Assembly (NCBI GenBank): GCA_032622095.1
Contig: CP136062.1
Span: 14,847,710 to 14,911,709, forward strand
Length of the DNA stretch: 64,000 bases
Source: Siphonodentalium dalli
Taxonomy: Eukaryota > Mollusca > Scaphopoda > Gadilida > Siphonodentaliidae
Direction: 5' to 3'
How positions within the stretch are numbered: position 1 is the first letter of the stretch; each line of letters opens with the position of its first letter. The translations under genes and the position numbers were made by a program. The notes under the pieces are model-generated. The model saw nothing but the letters and a program-made list of their open reading frames with translations, had not been told where the DNA came from and did no database searches. Shown piece after piece: positions 10,784 to 22,451 of the stretch.

Positions 10784-12349
10784 GAGAGTTCAGTCTTAAT
10801 TTTGAGATTCAAATGACCCATCTACGTTCGTTTAACGTGTCCACGTGTTCTCATTTGTATTTCAACAGATGAATTGAAGGTGTACATTTCGGAAAACGGC
10901 CTGCCAACCTGACTAAATTAATATGAGATTAATTTTCCTGACACCTGTTTGATTTTCAAATGATTTGAATAGGTCCTCGACTGACCCGTGTGTGTCTGGT
11001 GGATACTCTGCAGAATCTGTCGCTTTAAGAGGCTGAGCAACAGGTGATTTAAGGGCGCGAAATCGAACCGCCAAAATTTACAAAATTAATACAGGATTGG
11101 GATTAATTTTTGTAACATCTGTTCGAAGTTTGAATGACCGGGAATAACTTCTGGACTGACCTGTCATCCTATTGTTCATCCCCTTGTCTTATTTGTTAAG
11201 ATATCGTCTGCTTTGTTATAATATCGTCTGCTCAGGGTGATTTCCGATAGACGAGTGAGAGGAGGCTGAGATGACCCAACATGAACCCCACAAGAGAGGA
11301 TATCCTCACTATTAGTTGCGTAAGGTGATTGATGTCGAAGCTGTTTCTTCGCGATCTGAGTCAGATTGCCATTTAAACACCCGGTACCGAAATTATACAC
11401 GCCCATTTAAATTAATTAAATTGAAGGTCAGTAAAGGTCAGGCGGAGTGGTCAATTGGAATTTTTATTCGGCCGGCCGGTGGACTTGAATGACTGCTAGA
11501 ATATTCGAATCAACAGGTTTCACTTCCCGCCTTCCCCCTATGACGTCATGCAGGCCTGCTTGGGTGTTTCTAGCTTCTATTGAAAAGCTACGGACCAGGC
11601 ATGTACGTGTCACAGGCACGCGTAAGATATATCGTATGGCTTTTTGGTTAAAGAACAGTTACTGACGAGGCTTGGGGAGTTGCTAACCTTCTCCAATGGT
11701 ACTCATAAATGTCTTATCAGACGATGAGTTTACAATAATAAATTGAATTGAAAAAAAATTGCATTATACCGCCCGGTTTCGTAATATTTCGTTTAATCCC
11801 CTATTTTCACGCGTCATTAAAGTGGGTGAACGTTTTGTATAACAATCTGCAACCAGAACAATGTCGGTTATATTCACAACCGCTAGTTCACTATAACAAT
11901 AGTCAAGCCATATAATATTTCCCGAGGCTGGTATGCGTTACGCAACGTGTACGACTTTACGAACGTCATCGAATTTGCACGATGAAAGCTACATAACATG
12001 CATGAGTGACCTCGGTATCCAATTTGATAAATCCACTTACATAATATGCTCGCGTGTGGTCAGCTTTGGTTTTGTTTCTTACATAATTTGAATAAAACTT
12101 CCCTATCTATAGGGCCACTGATAGAGGGTGTTCATTTTGAGTGTACCATATATACGTGTACAATTTGCACCACCCGCGCCTCCTGCTTGTGTTGGTAATT
12201 GCAATCGCGTACCACAATTTTAAACCGTTGCAAAATTCCTACATATTGTCCACTATCGCTGAAATAGTTAAACTGATGGTCATTTCAATGTATCTAAAAT
12301 GCATTGCCAAATATATTTGAATCATAAAATAACCGACTTTTAGTCTAAG
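10784..12349. other. Intergenic stretch with a diverged duplication
   Basis: 10893-10985 and 11060-11165 are diverged copies of one segment ('gattaattttcctgacacctgttt' against 'gattaatttttgtaacatctgttc'). 11700-11757 ends in 'caataataaattgaattgaaaaaaaa', which could be the 3' tail of a truncated LINE, but no coding part supports this. No gene recognised. Confidence 0.5.
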
Positions 12350-12359
12350 GTAAAAAAAA

Positions 12360-12710
12360 AATACCTGTGTTTAGGGTTTCCCTATACCTACCCTAGAAAA
12401 AGGTGCCTACCCAAAACTTTTTATTGGACTGTAGACACAGACAATTTTTGTTTTTGCTCAGTGGGAAGGGCACCAAAAGGTAACTTACCAATTTTCAAAC
12501 CTCTCCTATAAAATTTTTTTTAGAAGTTTGTTAGTCTAGTGCTCTGATTAATTCAAGATTAACAATATTTTGTATTGAACCTTTCAATTAATCTGAATTG
12601 TGGAGCTATCTAGATTGAATTGTCAATTGGAATTCAAAATAAAAAAATAAAAAATTCCCTACCTACCTACCCTAATTATTTTGGACCATGTAACCCTAAA
12701 CACAGGTATT
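12360..12710. mobile_element. MITE-like element with 19-bp perfect terminal inverted repeats
   Basis: AATACCTGTGTTTAGGGTT at 12360-12378 is exactly inverted at 12692-12710. Both ends sit next to A/T runs, which obscure any target duplication. The interior is AT-rich without an ORF of note. Confidence 0.75.
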
Positions 12711-12741
12711 ATTTTTTGTTGGCCTAATAAGAAATATTTAA

Positions 12742-13186
12742 AGGTACTCAATCCGATCAGAGGGTTCCCATACCATCAAGATACAACAACAACATTACTT
12801 TAAAATTCGCTTTAGTTATCAGAATCGATTTATTGCAACAAAATAATGCTAACCACTGTCAACTGTGGTATCAAATCTCCCAAAACTTGTTATTTATGAA
12901 CATTTTGTTAAACAAAATATAGCCGCAGTATCATAAAGTATCACGAAATTTGACCGTATTACCACTTGATTTTAGAGTTATCCATCTTCATCCGCAATTT
13001 TGTCCGTTTGACCACGTGTTTCTGGGCCACACATTTTTACACATCTCGAGAAATAACAAACTCCAAAAATCGATATCTGATCACTCCGAGCTTTGGTGGG
13101 TGGGTTCCTCGACTCGAATCAAATATTTGTTACCCCCGAAGCCAAAGAAATAGTAATTTAGGAGCGTCTGATCGGATTGAGTACCT
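12742..13186. mobile_element. TTAA-flanked MITE, family 1 copy 1 (445 bp)
   Basis: Perfect 20-bp inverted ends AGGTACTCAATCCGATCAGA, each flanked by TTAA (12738-12741 and 13187-13190). TTAA duplication is the hallmark of piggyBac-type transposition. The interior has no transposase; two ORFs of 67 and 74 codons occur in overlapping frames, and the sequence recurs in two other copies (24260 and 45554), so they are probably non-functional. Confidence 0.85.
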
Positions 13187-13190
13187 TTAA

Positions 13191-14042
13191 ACTATATATT
13201 TGTTGCGACAATCCAATCCCTTGTCGCCATGTTCAGATATCATCATCATCATCATCAACGTTTGTGGAGTAAGTCGCCATAGCTTTCGCCCGTTTCACAT
13301 AATAACATACGTGTATAGAATGAATGAATTGAGTTTTAAAGTTGTCCATGGCGTTTAGTCGTACATATAATCATCGATCGTTATAACAGTTGTTATCGAA
13401 TAGCTCTATAGAGCAAGGGGCATCGGAATCAACTATTATAGCAGTGAATGTGGATTTTGTTTTGTGTGTCGTCTGCTCTTCACCAAGATGGAATTTCTAT
13501 TTTAAAAAAGTATCCACCTGTTGATATTTGAACCTCCTTCCTCCGAATCTGAGTTGTGACCCCAAACTGCATGACAGAGTTCACTCCCCTCGTTACGCCG
13601 GTCTGACCGCTGCCATCACGTGTATAGAATGTAAGAAAATCTTACATTTTTTATTTGGCATTTGTCCGTTATAATTAATTCCGCATTATTCTGAGAAACT
13701 TAACCGTACATATTCATTTAGAAATTGGCGGGATCAAATCAAAATGAAAACGCGACAAGTCTTAAATAAACATGCTGTACAGGGTAGACATCAAACACTG
13801 TCTGCATGAAAAATATATACAACTGCAAATTTGCAGTGCATTATATTTAAGCATATCGGTACAGAAAGCTACAATTTGTCCAGACACTGAATGCATAAAT
13901 GTCAATAAAATTCATTTGTACCACAGCTATATAACTACATGAGAACTAAAAACTATGTAATTCCATTGGTGCAGCGATGCCATTGAAATTTGCATGTAAT
14001 ATCATGAAATGATCTGCAAGAATCAATTATACAAATATTTTA
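13191..14042. other. Intergenic stretch, nothing recognised
   Basis: Apart from the short triplet run there is only AT-rich unique sequence; no ORF, RNA gene or element boundary that I can support. Confidence 0.5.
13238..13257 (+). repeat. (ATC)n microsatellite
   Basis: Six to seven tandem ATC/CAT triplets. Confidence 0.9.
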
Positions 14043-14046
14043 TTAA

Positions 14047-14606
14047 AGGGGTACTGTACGCCATTTTAAAGAAATTTCCGGTAATAACAACAATCTAATA
14101 TCGATAATATATAGAAAACTAAGTAATTTGAGTCGAAGGTGTATTCTATGAACGTTCAGGTTAATAGGTTAATAAGTTAATCATTTGTTATAAATTAATT
14201 TATGGCTGGATCCATAAATTAAATTACTAATTTCCGTGTACAAGACGTAATCAAATTAATTGAGGGATAGTGTATTGGTAAAACCCATGGCACACACGAT
14301 CTTTTAAAACATTATGCTGATATGGGGAGAAAACTCAAGCCACTCACTGTCTAGTGACTATACAATAACTTAAATGAGTATATCGGACTAGTATGCATAT
14401 ATTATAACTGTTATTTGATACATTTGGTTGAAAACTGTACAAAAATTACTCGATAACGACAATTTGTATTTTTGCATTCCGGTAAATTTGCCATCCGTAA
14501 CACTGCTTCGTACTCAACAGACTTTCAAATAATGGAGAAATGGTTACCTTAATCTACGACTCAGAGACTATAGAAACCAACACCAACATTTGAGTACAGT
14601 ACCCCT
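14047..14606. mobile_element. TTAA-flanked MITE, family 2 copy 1 (560 bp)
   Basis: Inverted ends AGGGGTACTGTAC (13 bp, perfect) are flanked by TTAA at 14043-14046 and 14607-14610. A truncated relative lies at 20362-20820. The target preference again points to a piggyBac-type source enzyme, which is not encoded here. Confidence 0.85.
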
Positions 14607-14696
14607 TTAAGGTAAAGTGTTATTAGCACCTTACATGTGGAACAAACGCAATTTTAATTCGCATTTCATTAGCTTTGGTAAATGTGAATTGTATAT

Positions 14697-15154
14697 GTGA
14701 ACCGCCATATCAAATCCAGTCGTAAGTCGGGATTTTTTTTACCCTGTGCCAATGCATTCTCTTATATATGCGAGTCGATCATAGGTCGCCTCACATCTAT
14801 AAGAGAATGCATTGACCTAATCATTTTTTATCATTTTTTTAAAATAAATGTTTCTTACAATTTTTAGGACATAAAATAAAAAACATCCATTACCCTACAG
14901 GAAGCCCCACACATATATAGAAGCATATAGAAGAGTGTCGTCTGCTCATGTTTGTCTGGGGCTCTGTATGGGTGAAATTATAAAATTGTTAAAGAATACA
15001 AGAAAAAATTATTAAAATTGTAAAAAATTGTTAGGCCAATGCATTCTCTTATATATGCGAGGCGACCTATGATCGACTCGCATATATAAGAGAATGCATT
15101 GGCACAGGGTAAAAAAAATCCCGACTTACGACTGGATTTGATATGGCGGGTCAC
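14697..15154. mobile_element. Foldback element whose arms each contain a 64-bp hairpin
   Basis: The left arm from 14697 ('gtgaaccgccatatcaaatc') is inverted at 15134-15154. Arms extend through 'cgtaagtcgggattttttttaccctgtgcc' into a second palindrome, CCAATGCATTCTCTTATATA followed by its own inverse, at about 14748-14812 (left) and 15034-15099 (right). The middle ~200 bp is T/A-rich. The inner hairpin occurs separately in the element at 15952-16195 and as a half at 32353-32390. Confidence 0.8.
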
Positions 15155-15951
15155 ATATTATTATGTTGGAATTCATATTCTAGCCCCATTGTGTGTTTTA
15201 TGAGAAATGCCTGCAAAACATGCCATGAAAACTCGCCAGTGTGTGAACGTATACCAGGGTTCGTGCTGTACCAAAATTTACTTTTGCCAAATTATTTGCC
15301 AAATGAAAATATCTTTTGCCGAATTCTTTTAGAAATTGCCCAAATGCTATTCCTGATTGAGTCTTATTTTGTGGTTGATCATATAACATTAAACCAATTA
15401 ATATTCCAACAGGTACAAGTTATTTGAAAATAGTTGCGAAATATGATCGTCTCCTGGAAATTATACAACAAAGTGGCTTCATTTAATATTTTAATTCAAT
15501 TGAAATCAAAGAACAATTGAGATAAATGTTTGTCTGAATACGAAGTCATTTAATGATCAGACAGTGATAGATGCAAAATTATCTGAAGACTATTATATAG
15601 CAGAGGTAACTTTATAACTTCGAGTAAAAAAAAAAAATATTTCTCACAAATCTCGGTTTATAATAAACTCACCTCGCTGTATAATTATCTACACATATAT
15701 GTAAGAGATCTTCATATCTTGGTTTTATTATGAAACTTTCTGGGAAACTTTCGTCCATGATTTTGATCCAGAAGAGAAAGAATAAATTGGGTTGAGTCCG
15801 TCGATGGTTACGGTAATACTTTAACTGGCTATCGGATGGTCATGCAGTCATTTAAATACCGCCTTCTCTGTGAGGTCGTGACCCCGCGACGGGGTAGGCG
15901 TTAGGCTTGCTAATAGTAGTATTCATATAATTAACTGGTCGAACGTAATAG
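15155..15951. other. Intergenic stretch, nothing firm
   Basis: A segment with 'cttttgccaaat...gaaaatatcttttgcc' (15275-15345) has a relative at 28763-28805, so a small dispersed repeat is present. The 94-codon ORF at 15143 has no recognisable domain. Confidence 0.45.
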
Positions 15952-16195
15952 CCCTTTGAGTGCCAGGTCCGATTTTTGTATAAACCCATATACCCTGTGC
16001 CAATGCATTCTCTTATATATGCGAGTCGACCATAGGTCGCCTCGCATATATAAGAGAATGCATTGGCTTAACATTGTTTTTTTTATTTTTTATTTTTTTT
16101 TATTTTTTACAATTTTAATATATTTTATTATATTCCTTAACAGACTTATTGTGTAGGTTTAGGGCCGATAATATCGGCCCCTGGCACTCAAAGGG
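15952..16195. mobile_element. MITE with 16-bp inverted ends carrying the 64-bp hairpin
   Basis: CCCTTTGAGTGCCAGG (15952-15967) is exactly inverted at 16180-16195; TTAA follows the right end (16196-16199) while the left flank is 'taatag', a possibly decayed TTAA. Inside, at about 15994-16066, sits the same CCAATGCATTCTC hairpin seen twice at 14.7-15.1 kb. Confidence 0.75.
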
Positions 16196-16282
16196 TTAAA
16201 GATATTTATGAATGGGGCTGAAATATGGTCACGCCCAATCGCGTAAAATGTTAGCATCGCGGTGCTATCTGTTGCTGCTTGA

Positions 16283-16350
16283 CCCAATGACCGCCATGGA
16301 TTATTTTATGACCGCCATGGATTATTTTATGACCGCCATGGATTATTTTC
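16283..16350 (+). repeat. 21-bp tandem repeat, three units
   Basis: 'gaccgccatggattatttta' is repeated three times. The 21-base period gives a repeated MTAMDYF in one frame, but the surrounding 70-codon ORF has no other support. Confidence 0.85.
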
Positions 16351-16698
16351 GCCTATCACCACTGAACTCTGAATATTCTGCAAGAAAAATTATCCCACCT
16401 GTGATGAAAACATTTTTTGAGTAATCTCACACTGACCAATTGATTCAAATATAGGCATCTTAGTGTTATACACACACCTCCTGAGAAAGTGGACCTGCTA
16501 ATATGCTGATCGGTCCTGCTGAATTGCTATGATGCTGGTAGGCCAAACTAATGATGTTAACTACCGTTATTTCTCCTAAAGTTGTAATATTTCGCGATTT
16601 TTGGCTAATCCGAGCAATTTGAGCAAACACCAATGTATGTATGAAAAGTTCTAGAACACATAAATTTATAAATATTTTAATAATGGTGATGTTGACGT

Positions 16699-17071
16699 CA
16701 GGGGCGCCGGAAGAGGGGGGCAGAGGGGTCAGCTGACCCCCTGCCCTTGACCAAGGGGGGCGAGCGGGGGCAGGACTTGCCCTTTTTCTGGAGACAGAAA
16801 ATGCTTTTTGTGTGTTTAATCTCGTGTTTTTATAGCAAAATGTGACTATTTTTGTCTAAATACCACCAATTTCACAAGGAATATTAATTTTTTGTCAATT
16901 TTATCACAAAACGGCCATAAAAACCGACAAATACCTTTAAAATAGGGATTTTTGCCACAATGAATTTATGGTTATTTTCCCGAGTTTGCGGAGAAAATGC
17001 CCTTTTTTGCGGAAAAGTGCCCTTTTTGTAGGCTCTGCCCCCCATGCCCTTGGATGCTTCAGGCGCCCCTG
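16699..17071. mobile_element. Non-autonomous hAT-type element (373 bp) with 8-bp target duplication
   Basis: The ends CAGGGGCGCCGGAAG and its inverse (one mismatch) are typical hAT termini (CA-G start). The 8 bases outside each end, GTTGACGT at 16691-16698 and GCTGACGT at 17072-17079, match at 7 of 8 positions. The interior repeats 'tgcccttt' and G/C runs near both ends and encodes nothing recognisable. Confidence 0.85.
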
Positions 17072-17079
17072 GCTGACGT

Positions 17080-17676
17080 CAGCAAAATAACCGGGATAGT
17101 CATCTCAATTACCATCGGTTTTCAACAACGAACACAGACATTATTAAAATATTTCACAATATACATATATTTGAATATTTTATACACAAAATGGCTTTCC
17201 ATTATTCATTCAGATCATCCGCTCAAATGACAGTTTAAATAAAATAACTGTAAAATTTCTTAACAGCATCAGTTTGCCCTACCAGCATCATTCATAGCAA
17301 TTCAACAGGAGCCACCAGCATCATTGCACATTATCATGAGTTTTTATGTATCCTTCTGATGAAACAACTTTTCCAAACCATATCGTTTCAAAAGTAATTT
17401 ATGACTGAAGTCATAAATTCATTTTCGTTATATTTACCATGTTGTTTGCATCTTTAACAGAACACACGAGTGTATTCTGCACTCATGCATGAATACACTC
17501 ATACATGGCTCAACGTCATGCATTTGTTACATATATTCTGTTGAGTATAATAGGGGATGGTCCCATAAATTATCGGATTTAGTGTACATTACCCCTTTAA
17601 TGAACCAAGTGATTTTGGGCTATTTGAAAAGTCGACTCTTCCAATTCAACTGCTTTCACCCAAGGGTGTATATAGT
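17080..17676. other. Intergenic stretch, nothing recognised
   Basis: Contains a small imperfect palindrome around 'cactcatgcatgaatacactcatacatg' (17480-17510). No gene seen. Confidence 0.45.
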
Positions 17677-17807
17677 CAAATTAGACTATTCGGATTAAGA
17701 TATATTTTAGTATTTGGACAATTATGTTATCTTAATTCCTCATAAGGATTAAGATAATATAAATGTCCAAATATTAAAATATATCTTAATCCGAATAGTC
17801 TAATTTG
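17677..17807. repeat. Hairpin (131 bp) with ~55-bp arms
   Basis: 'caaattagactattcggatt' at the left is inverted at 17788-17807. The arms continue through 'aagatatattttagtatttggaca' with few mismatches, and the loop itself holds a smaller stem ('tatcttaat...attaagata'). Confidence 0.85.
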
Positions 17808-18035
17808 TTGGACTAGTCATTCACCATCTCATAAGATATAATATAAGCTGGTCACATATACAGGATTATCTTCCCAATGTTTCATCGCATTCTGATAACC
17901 GCATCTTCGAAAATATCAAGGGGAAACTTCAGCTATTCACCCACTTTTAGCCGGAATGTTAGTCTCAAATGGCCATCATTACTTGGACATTTTTCAATCA
18001 TACATAGGGATGTTATATTGGACTGCCCCTCTATA

Positions 18036-18082
18036 CTCTCGCTCTCTCTATCTCTCTATCTCTCTCTCTCTCTCTCTCTCTG
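18036..18082 (+). repeat. (CT)n microsatellite
   Basis: Mostly CT dinucleotides with TATCT interruptions. Confidence 0.9.
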
Positions 18083-18599
18083 CATATCTATCTCATTTAC
18101 TATGTATTCTTTGTACAGATGTGTACATGGTTTAAACCGTAAGGTCAACGACCTCATAATGCAGTAACACGTGCGCCGATAATATGGGCCAATGTGTTAT
18201 CAAAGGGAGAAAAAAGTCTGTAGGTAAAACATATATACGCCGCCACCTGTTAATTATAAGACAGGTTAATTCCAGGTGAGGTGATAAAAGGTTAGCGATC
18301 GGTTAGTAGCATAGGTATAGATATAATATGATGGCGATAGTAGATCATTCATGTCTTAAAGCATAACCTGGGTCAGTAGACTTATCTGCACCGTGGGCAG
18401 CAGACCTGGTCCGGTAAACTCACGATTGAACCGTATATTATGTCGATATATATGAAATATTGGGTGTGTGTTGTATATATATAACCACCATTTCTTACGT
18501 TTTAAATCCCTTCTCAACTTTGTTAAATATGCCTATAGTCCGATTTAACACCAAACTTGGTCGAATTGCCAAAGCCAATTTCCAGCTAACAAGTTTAAC

Positions 18600-18690
18600 A
18601 CCTTATAGATAATCACATGTTTCATTATGGTAAATATAAAGAGAGTGAACGTGCCTCACTTCCGTGAGAAACATTGAAAACAGCTGCAAA
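18600..18690 (+). repeat. Fragment of the AACGCTCTTTAT element family
   Basis: 'ataaagagagtgaacgtgcctcacttc' plus 'gaaaacagctgcaaat' matches the right flank of the inverted-repeat element at 21660-22165 (22125-22170). Only this end is present. Confidence 0.5.
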
Positions 18691-18779
18691 TTTACATGTA
18701 AATTTACTATGAATTTGACAGGTTTTTTTCCCAGAGAATATTTCTTATATTTATCAAGCTATCTTATCTTGTTCTTTCT

Positions 18780-19213
18780 ATATAGTATCGAGTGGAATGA
18801 AATGAATTAGAAACAAAACAGAAATAAAGATCGAAGAAAGAAGTAGCGGAAGGAAGGACGGAATTAAGAAACGTATAGGGTTGCAAGGAAAGAAAATGAC
18901 ATGAAGAAATAACAATAGAAAGAAAGGGACGAATAGAGAAAGGAAACAAAAAGACAGAACGAAGAACCGAAGAAGAATGGAAGGAATGAAAATAGGAGAG
19001 AAAGGAAAGAAAGATATAAAGAAATGATGGGTTGGACATTTTGAGTTGGACTGATATGACGGACACATCTGAAAAAAATGAGCAAAATGAACTGAAAGAA
19101 CTAAAGAACGACAGGCTCACAATTCGGTGGCTTTCACTCTCTATCTTTCTCCTTCTCTCTCTCTCTCTATCTATCTCTCTCACTCATTCTTTCTCTCTCT
19201 CTCTCTCACTCAT

Positions 19214-19302
<89 letters not shown>

Positions 19303-19470
19303 CTCTCTCTCTCTCTCTTTCTCTCTCACCCTATATCTTTCTCTCTTTCTCCCCCTGTCTTTCTCTCTCATTCTTTCTCTCTCTTTCTTTCTTTCTTTCT
19401 CTCTCGCACTACCTCTTCGCTGTTCTCTCATCCCCTTCCATCTTTCTCGACTACCAATAGCTCGCATCTG
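18780..19470 (+). repeat. Purine tract followed by long (CT)n/(CTTT)n microsatellite
   Basis: 18780-19030 is GAAA/GGAA-rich on the plus strand; 19135-19410 is almost pure CT with CTTT blocks. ORFs of 88-156 codons here (Ser/Leu-rich on plus, Arg/Glu-rich on minus) come only from the repeat. Confidence 0.9.
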
Positions 19471-19706
19471 GTTCATGAATTACATTAACTCTGTTCTTTT
19501 CCTATATGTAACTTTCCGTATCACATTTCTCTCGTTCTTGCTCTCTCCTTTTAATAGATTAACAAAAGAAGAATGGAAGGACGGAATAGAGGAGTGAAAG
19601 GAAAGAAAGACATAAAGACATGATGTGGTTGGACAATATAATAGTTCGCATCTGGTTCATGAATACATTAACTCTGTTCCTTTCCCGTGTAACTTTTCGT
19701 ATCCCA

Positions 19707-19774
<68 letters not shown>

Positions 19775-19780
19775 ACTATC
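19455..19780 (+). repeat. Duplicated segment plus second (CT)n run
   Basis: 'cgcatctggttcatgaat' followed by 'cattaactctgttc' occurs at 19462 and again at 19647, and 'aaagacataaagacatgatg' at 19605 repeats 19010-19030. The (CT)n run is at about 19705-19772. The region looks like a locally duplicated microsatellite flank. Confidence 0.75.
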
Positions 19781-20357
19781 AATGCATCTCTCTCCGACAT
19801 TGTGTTGCCATCACTCTTTTACGTCCGACCCCCTCTCCGTTTAATAGAGACGGGGCGTAAAACAGAAGGGAGAGGACAAAATAATATAAGCCCCTGTATA
19901 TATGGGCTTGTTTTGGGTAATCTCCTTTCTAATCATTTCCGGTATGTATATATAATTGTTTGAATTGATAGGATATGATAGGATAATTGTATTTACAATA
20001 TACACACATGGAAAGTACAATTACAAATAAATATTATATTGACTATACATGTATACTGTTATGGGTGATATAGTCATGACTGACTGTCTTCCTATCTCCC
20101 CTGAATGTGGTGACAGATTATGATGTAGATGGCCGAATTAATTTGATTGTTTTGGGGTTACGTTCATCGTGTGCAGACTGCATGTGCTTTTAATATGCTT
20201 TGTTGTGGCAATGGTACTAAAAGTGGTTCATATGTATAGGCACCTACTTTGTCGATATAATGAATGAATACTATGAATATATACGTGTGGGTGGAACCGA
20301 GTATAAGAATAATGCGAGTAAGGTTTTGGGATTTTAAAAAATATATAGCATGTATTC
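19781..20357. other. Intergenic stretch, nothing recognised
   Basis: AT-rich unique sequence; no ORF with a domain and no element ends found. Confidence 0.45.
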
Positions 20358-20361
20358 TTAA

Positions 20362-20820
20362 AGGGATACTGTACGCCATTTTCAATAAATTCCCGATAAT
20401 AACAGCGATCTAATATCGATAATATATAGAAAAATAAGTAATTAGTGTCGAAGATGTATTATGTAAACTTTCAGGTTAATAGATTATCTTAAAATCAAAG
20501 TTAATAATTTGATATAAATTCAATTTATGGCTGGAGTCATAAATTAAATTACGAATTTCCGTGTACAAGGTGTAATCAAATTAACTGACGGATAGTGGAT
20601 TGGGTAACGCGCGGCACACTTGATCGTGTAGATAAATAGGTTGATACGGGGCGTAAAGTCAAGTCACTCACTGACAAGTGATTAGTGTCTATAAAATAAC
20701 ATAAATTAGTATCTGGGACTATTACACATAACATTTATTTGATACATTTGCTAAATTACTCGACAAAGTCAAATTGTAATCTGCCATCCGTAACATTACT
20801 TTGTACTTTAATTATGTGCT
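20362..20820. mobile_element. Truncated copy of TTAA MITE family 2
   Basis: Starts with TTAA (20358-20361) and AGGGATACTGTACGCC. It stays alignable with 14047-14520 ('taatatcgataatatatagaaaa', 'aatttccgtgtacaag', 'ctgccatccgtaacat'), then homology stops and the right terminal repeat is missing. Confidence 0.8.
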
Positions 20821-20894
20821 GACTCACTTTTGACACAAACACATTGTATAACAAAGTTTAAAACTGCTGCCATTTTTTTGGTTCTGTGGTAGTC

Positions 20895-21058
20895 TTTGCG
20901 AGTTCTGTGTCTCCAATATAACACATCTCATCTAATAATTATGATACACTATGTTGAGGAAATTCCACCGACACATGCATATCTCATGTGTCATTTCTAC
21001 ACAATTCTTTTTAAGATCAAATTTAAAACATAGTGTGTATAGGAATTTATACACATTA
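20895..21058. mobile_element. Half copy of the 10402-10783 foldback element
   Basis: Matches the tip and right arm of that element ('tctgtgtctc', 'ccaccgacacat', 'catgtgtcatttctacacaatt', 'atacacatt'). The left arm is absent. Confidence 0.7.
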
Positions 21059-21127
21059 AATTGTTTTCTATATATAAGAGTGCAAGATTGAAAAATAAAT
21101 ATGTTTACTCCTAAGAAAGACAGAAAT

Positions 21128-21180
21128 GAGGGATGGACGAGGTGAGGGGTGGGCGAGGTGAGGGGTGGGCGAGGTTGAGT
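21128..21180 (+). repeat. GC-rich minisatellite, about three units
   Basis: 'gggtgggcgaggtgag' is repeated; flanking sequence is AT-rich. Confidence 0.75.
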
Positions 21181-21659
21181 TGACCTGAGGTGATGAGGAT
21201 ACATGAGAACCTTCATTCATATGATTCGAAGCAGACTAAATCCCGACCACTATCTGAACTGTCTGTTACGCCATCCTATTGAGATTGTTTACGCCCGTTA
21301 TAAAAGCTTGCCCTTCCGTCATCCCATATGACCCCACCATTCTCTTTAGATTTCTTATTCGTTACGCAACTGACCTTAAATCGAAGTTCAGACAGACAAA
21401 ACAACAGCCACAAAGCAAAATGTAGTCATACAAGGCGGATTGAATTAAGCCATTGCCATGTCTTCAAAAATATGTCGAATAAAAATACCATTTGTTTACA
21501 AAGCGGAGTGTGTTTGAAACTGGAACATCCATGCTTGAACATCCAACTATAATGTCTACATAATTCAGAAAGAAGGGGGAAAAAGCCACACAAAACCCCA
21601 CTAAATATCGATCTATCTTTATATATTCTGAAAAAATTTGCCAAAGTCATAGAATTTTT

Positions 21660-22165
21660 TCAGTTGTTTTCAATTTTTCACTCAGTAGTGAGATAACGCT
21701 CTTTATAATGTCCATATCAGGAATATATAAACGCTCTTTATTATTCTACTTATATAAGACATGAATATGTTATATATATGTGTCATGTAACGTCCATACA
21801 CAGAAGAATGTGTTTTGATCCTCGTAATCGAACCACGCGGAGTAACAAAAACGAGGATCCTATATAGTGCGGAGTAACAAAAACGAGGATACTCACCACA
21901 ACGGAGTAACAAAAACGAGGATACTCACCACACGGAGTAACAAAAAACGAGGATCCTAGTGCGGAGTAACAAAAACGAGGATACTCACCACGCGGAGTAA
22001 CAAAAAACGAGGATATACACTCCGCAATGAGGATGATCGCTCGGTGTGAAAAAAAACAAGGATCCTCGCTCGGAGTAACAATATAAAGAGCGTTTCTCAT
22101 TAATCTTCTTCCGATATGGAAAAATAAAGAGAGTTTGTCTCACTTCTGTGAAGATTTGAAAGCGG
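21660..22165. mobile_element. Inverted-repeat element with internal minisatellite
   Basis: The left end (21660-21743) and right end (22083-22165) are inverted copies of about 80 bp. They share 'gtgaga', 'aacgctctttat', 'ccatatc(a/g)ga' and a second 'aaacgctctttat'. Related ends recur at 22452-22530 and 18600-18690, so this is a family. The interior is mostly the minisatellite annotated separately. Confidence 0.7.
21832..22078 (+). repeat. ~31-bp minisatellite, about seven units
   Basis: Units contain 'cggagtaacaaaaacgagga' followed by 'tactcaccacg' or 'tcctatatagtg'. The last units are degraded ('cggtgtgaaaaaaaacaagg'). Confidence 0.85.
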
Positions 22166-22274
22166 CTGGAAATGTTTTGATAGTGTAATGAACTTGTTCA
22201 AATTATATTTAGCCTTATACATCAATTTCGTATAGTCATCGATCTATCTCCTCCCCTGTTTTAAAATTACGTAA

Positions 22275-22362
22275 ACATTATTCAGGCCGTGAACACATAC
22301 GTCATGTCAGTATTGGCCGTGAACACGTACGTCATTATTGGGCGTGAACACATACGTCATTG
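22275..22362 (+). repeat. Three tandem units containing TACGTCA
   Basis: 'ggccgtgaacacatacgtca' is repeated three times at ~30-base spacing with small changes. Each unit ends in TACGTCA, a CRE-like heptamer; a regulatory role is only a possibility. Confidence 0.7.
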
Positions 22363-22451
22363 TATACGCAAACAAGAACTTGCTCGTGTTACAGAAGTTT
22401 TGCTTCTGTTTACATAACACAGTGCATTCTATTGGTTAATCACACACAAAT

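Noticed and set aside
11700-11760. LINE-like 3' tail ('aataaattgaattgaaaaaaaa')
   Set aside because: No coding remnant or second copy in the window supports it; it is noted only as a possibility in the intergenic entry.
18764-19597. ORFs of 88-156 codons rich in Ser/Leu or Arg/Glu
   Set aside because: They are translations of CT/GA microsatellites; all frames are open simply because the repeat contains no stops.
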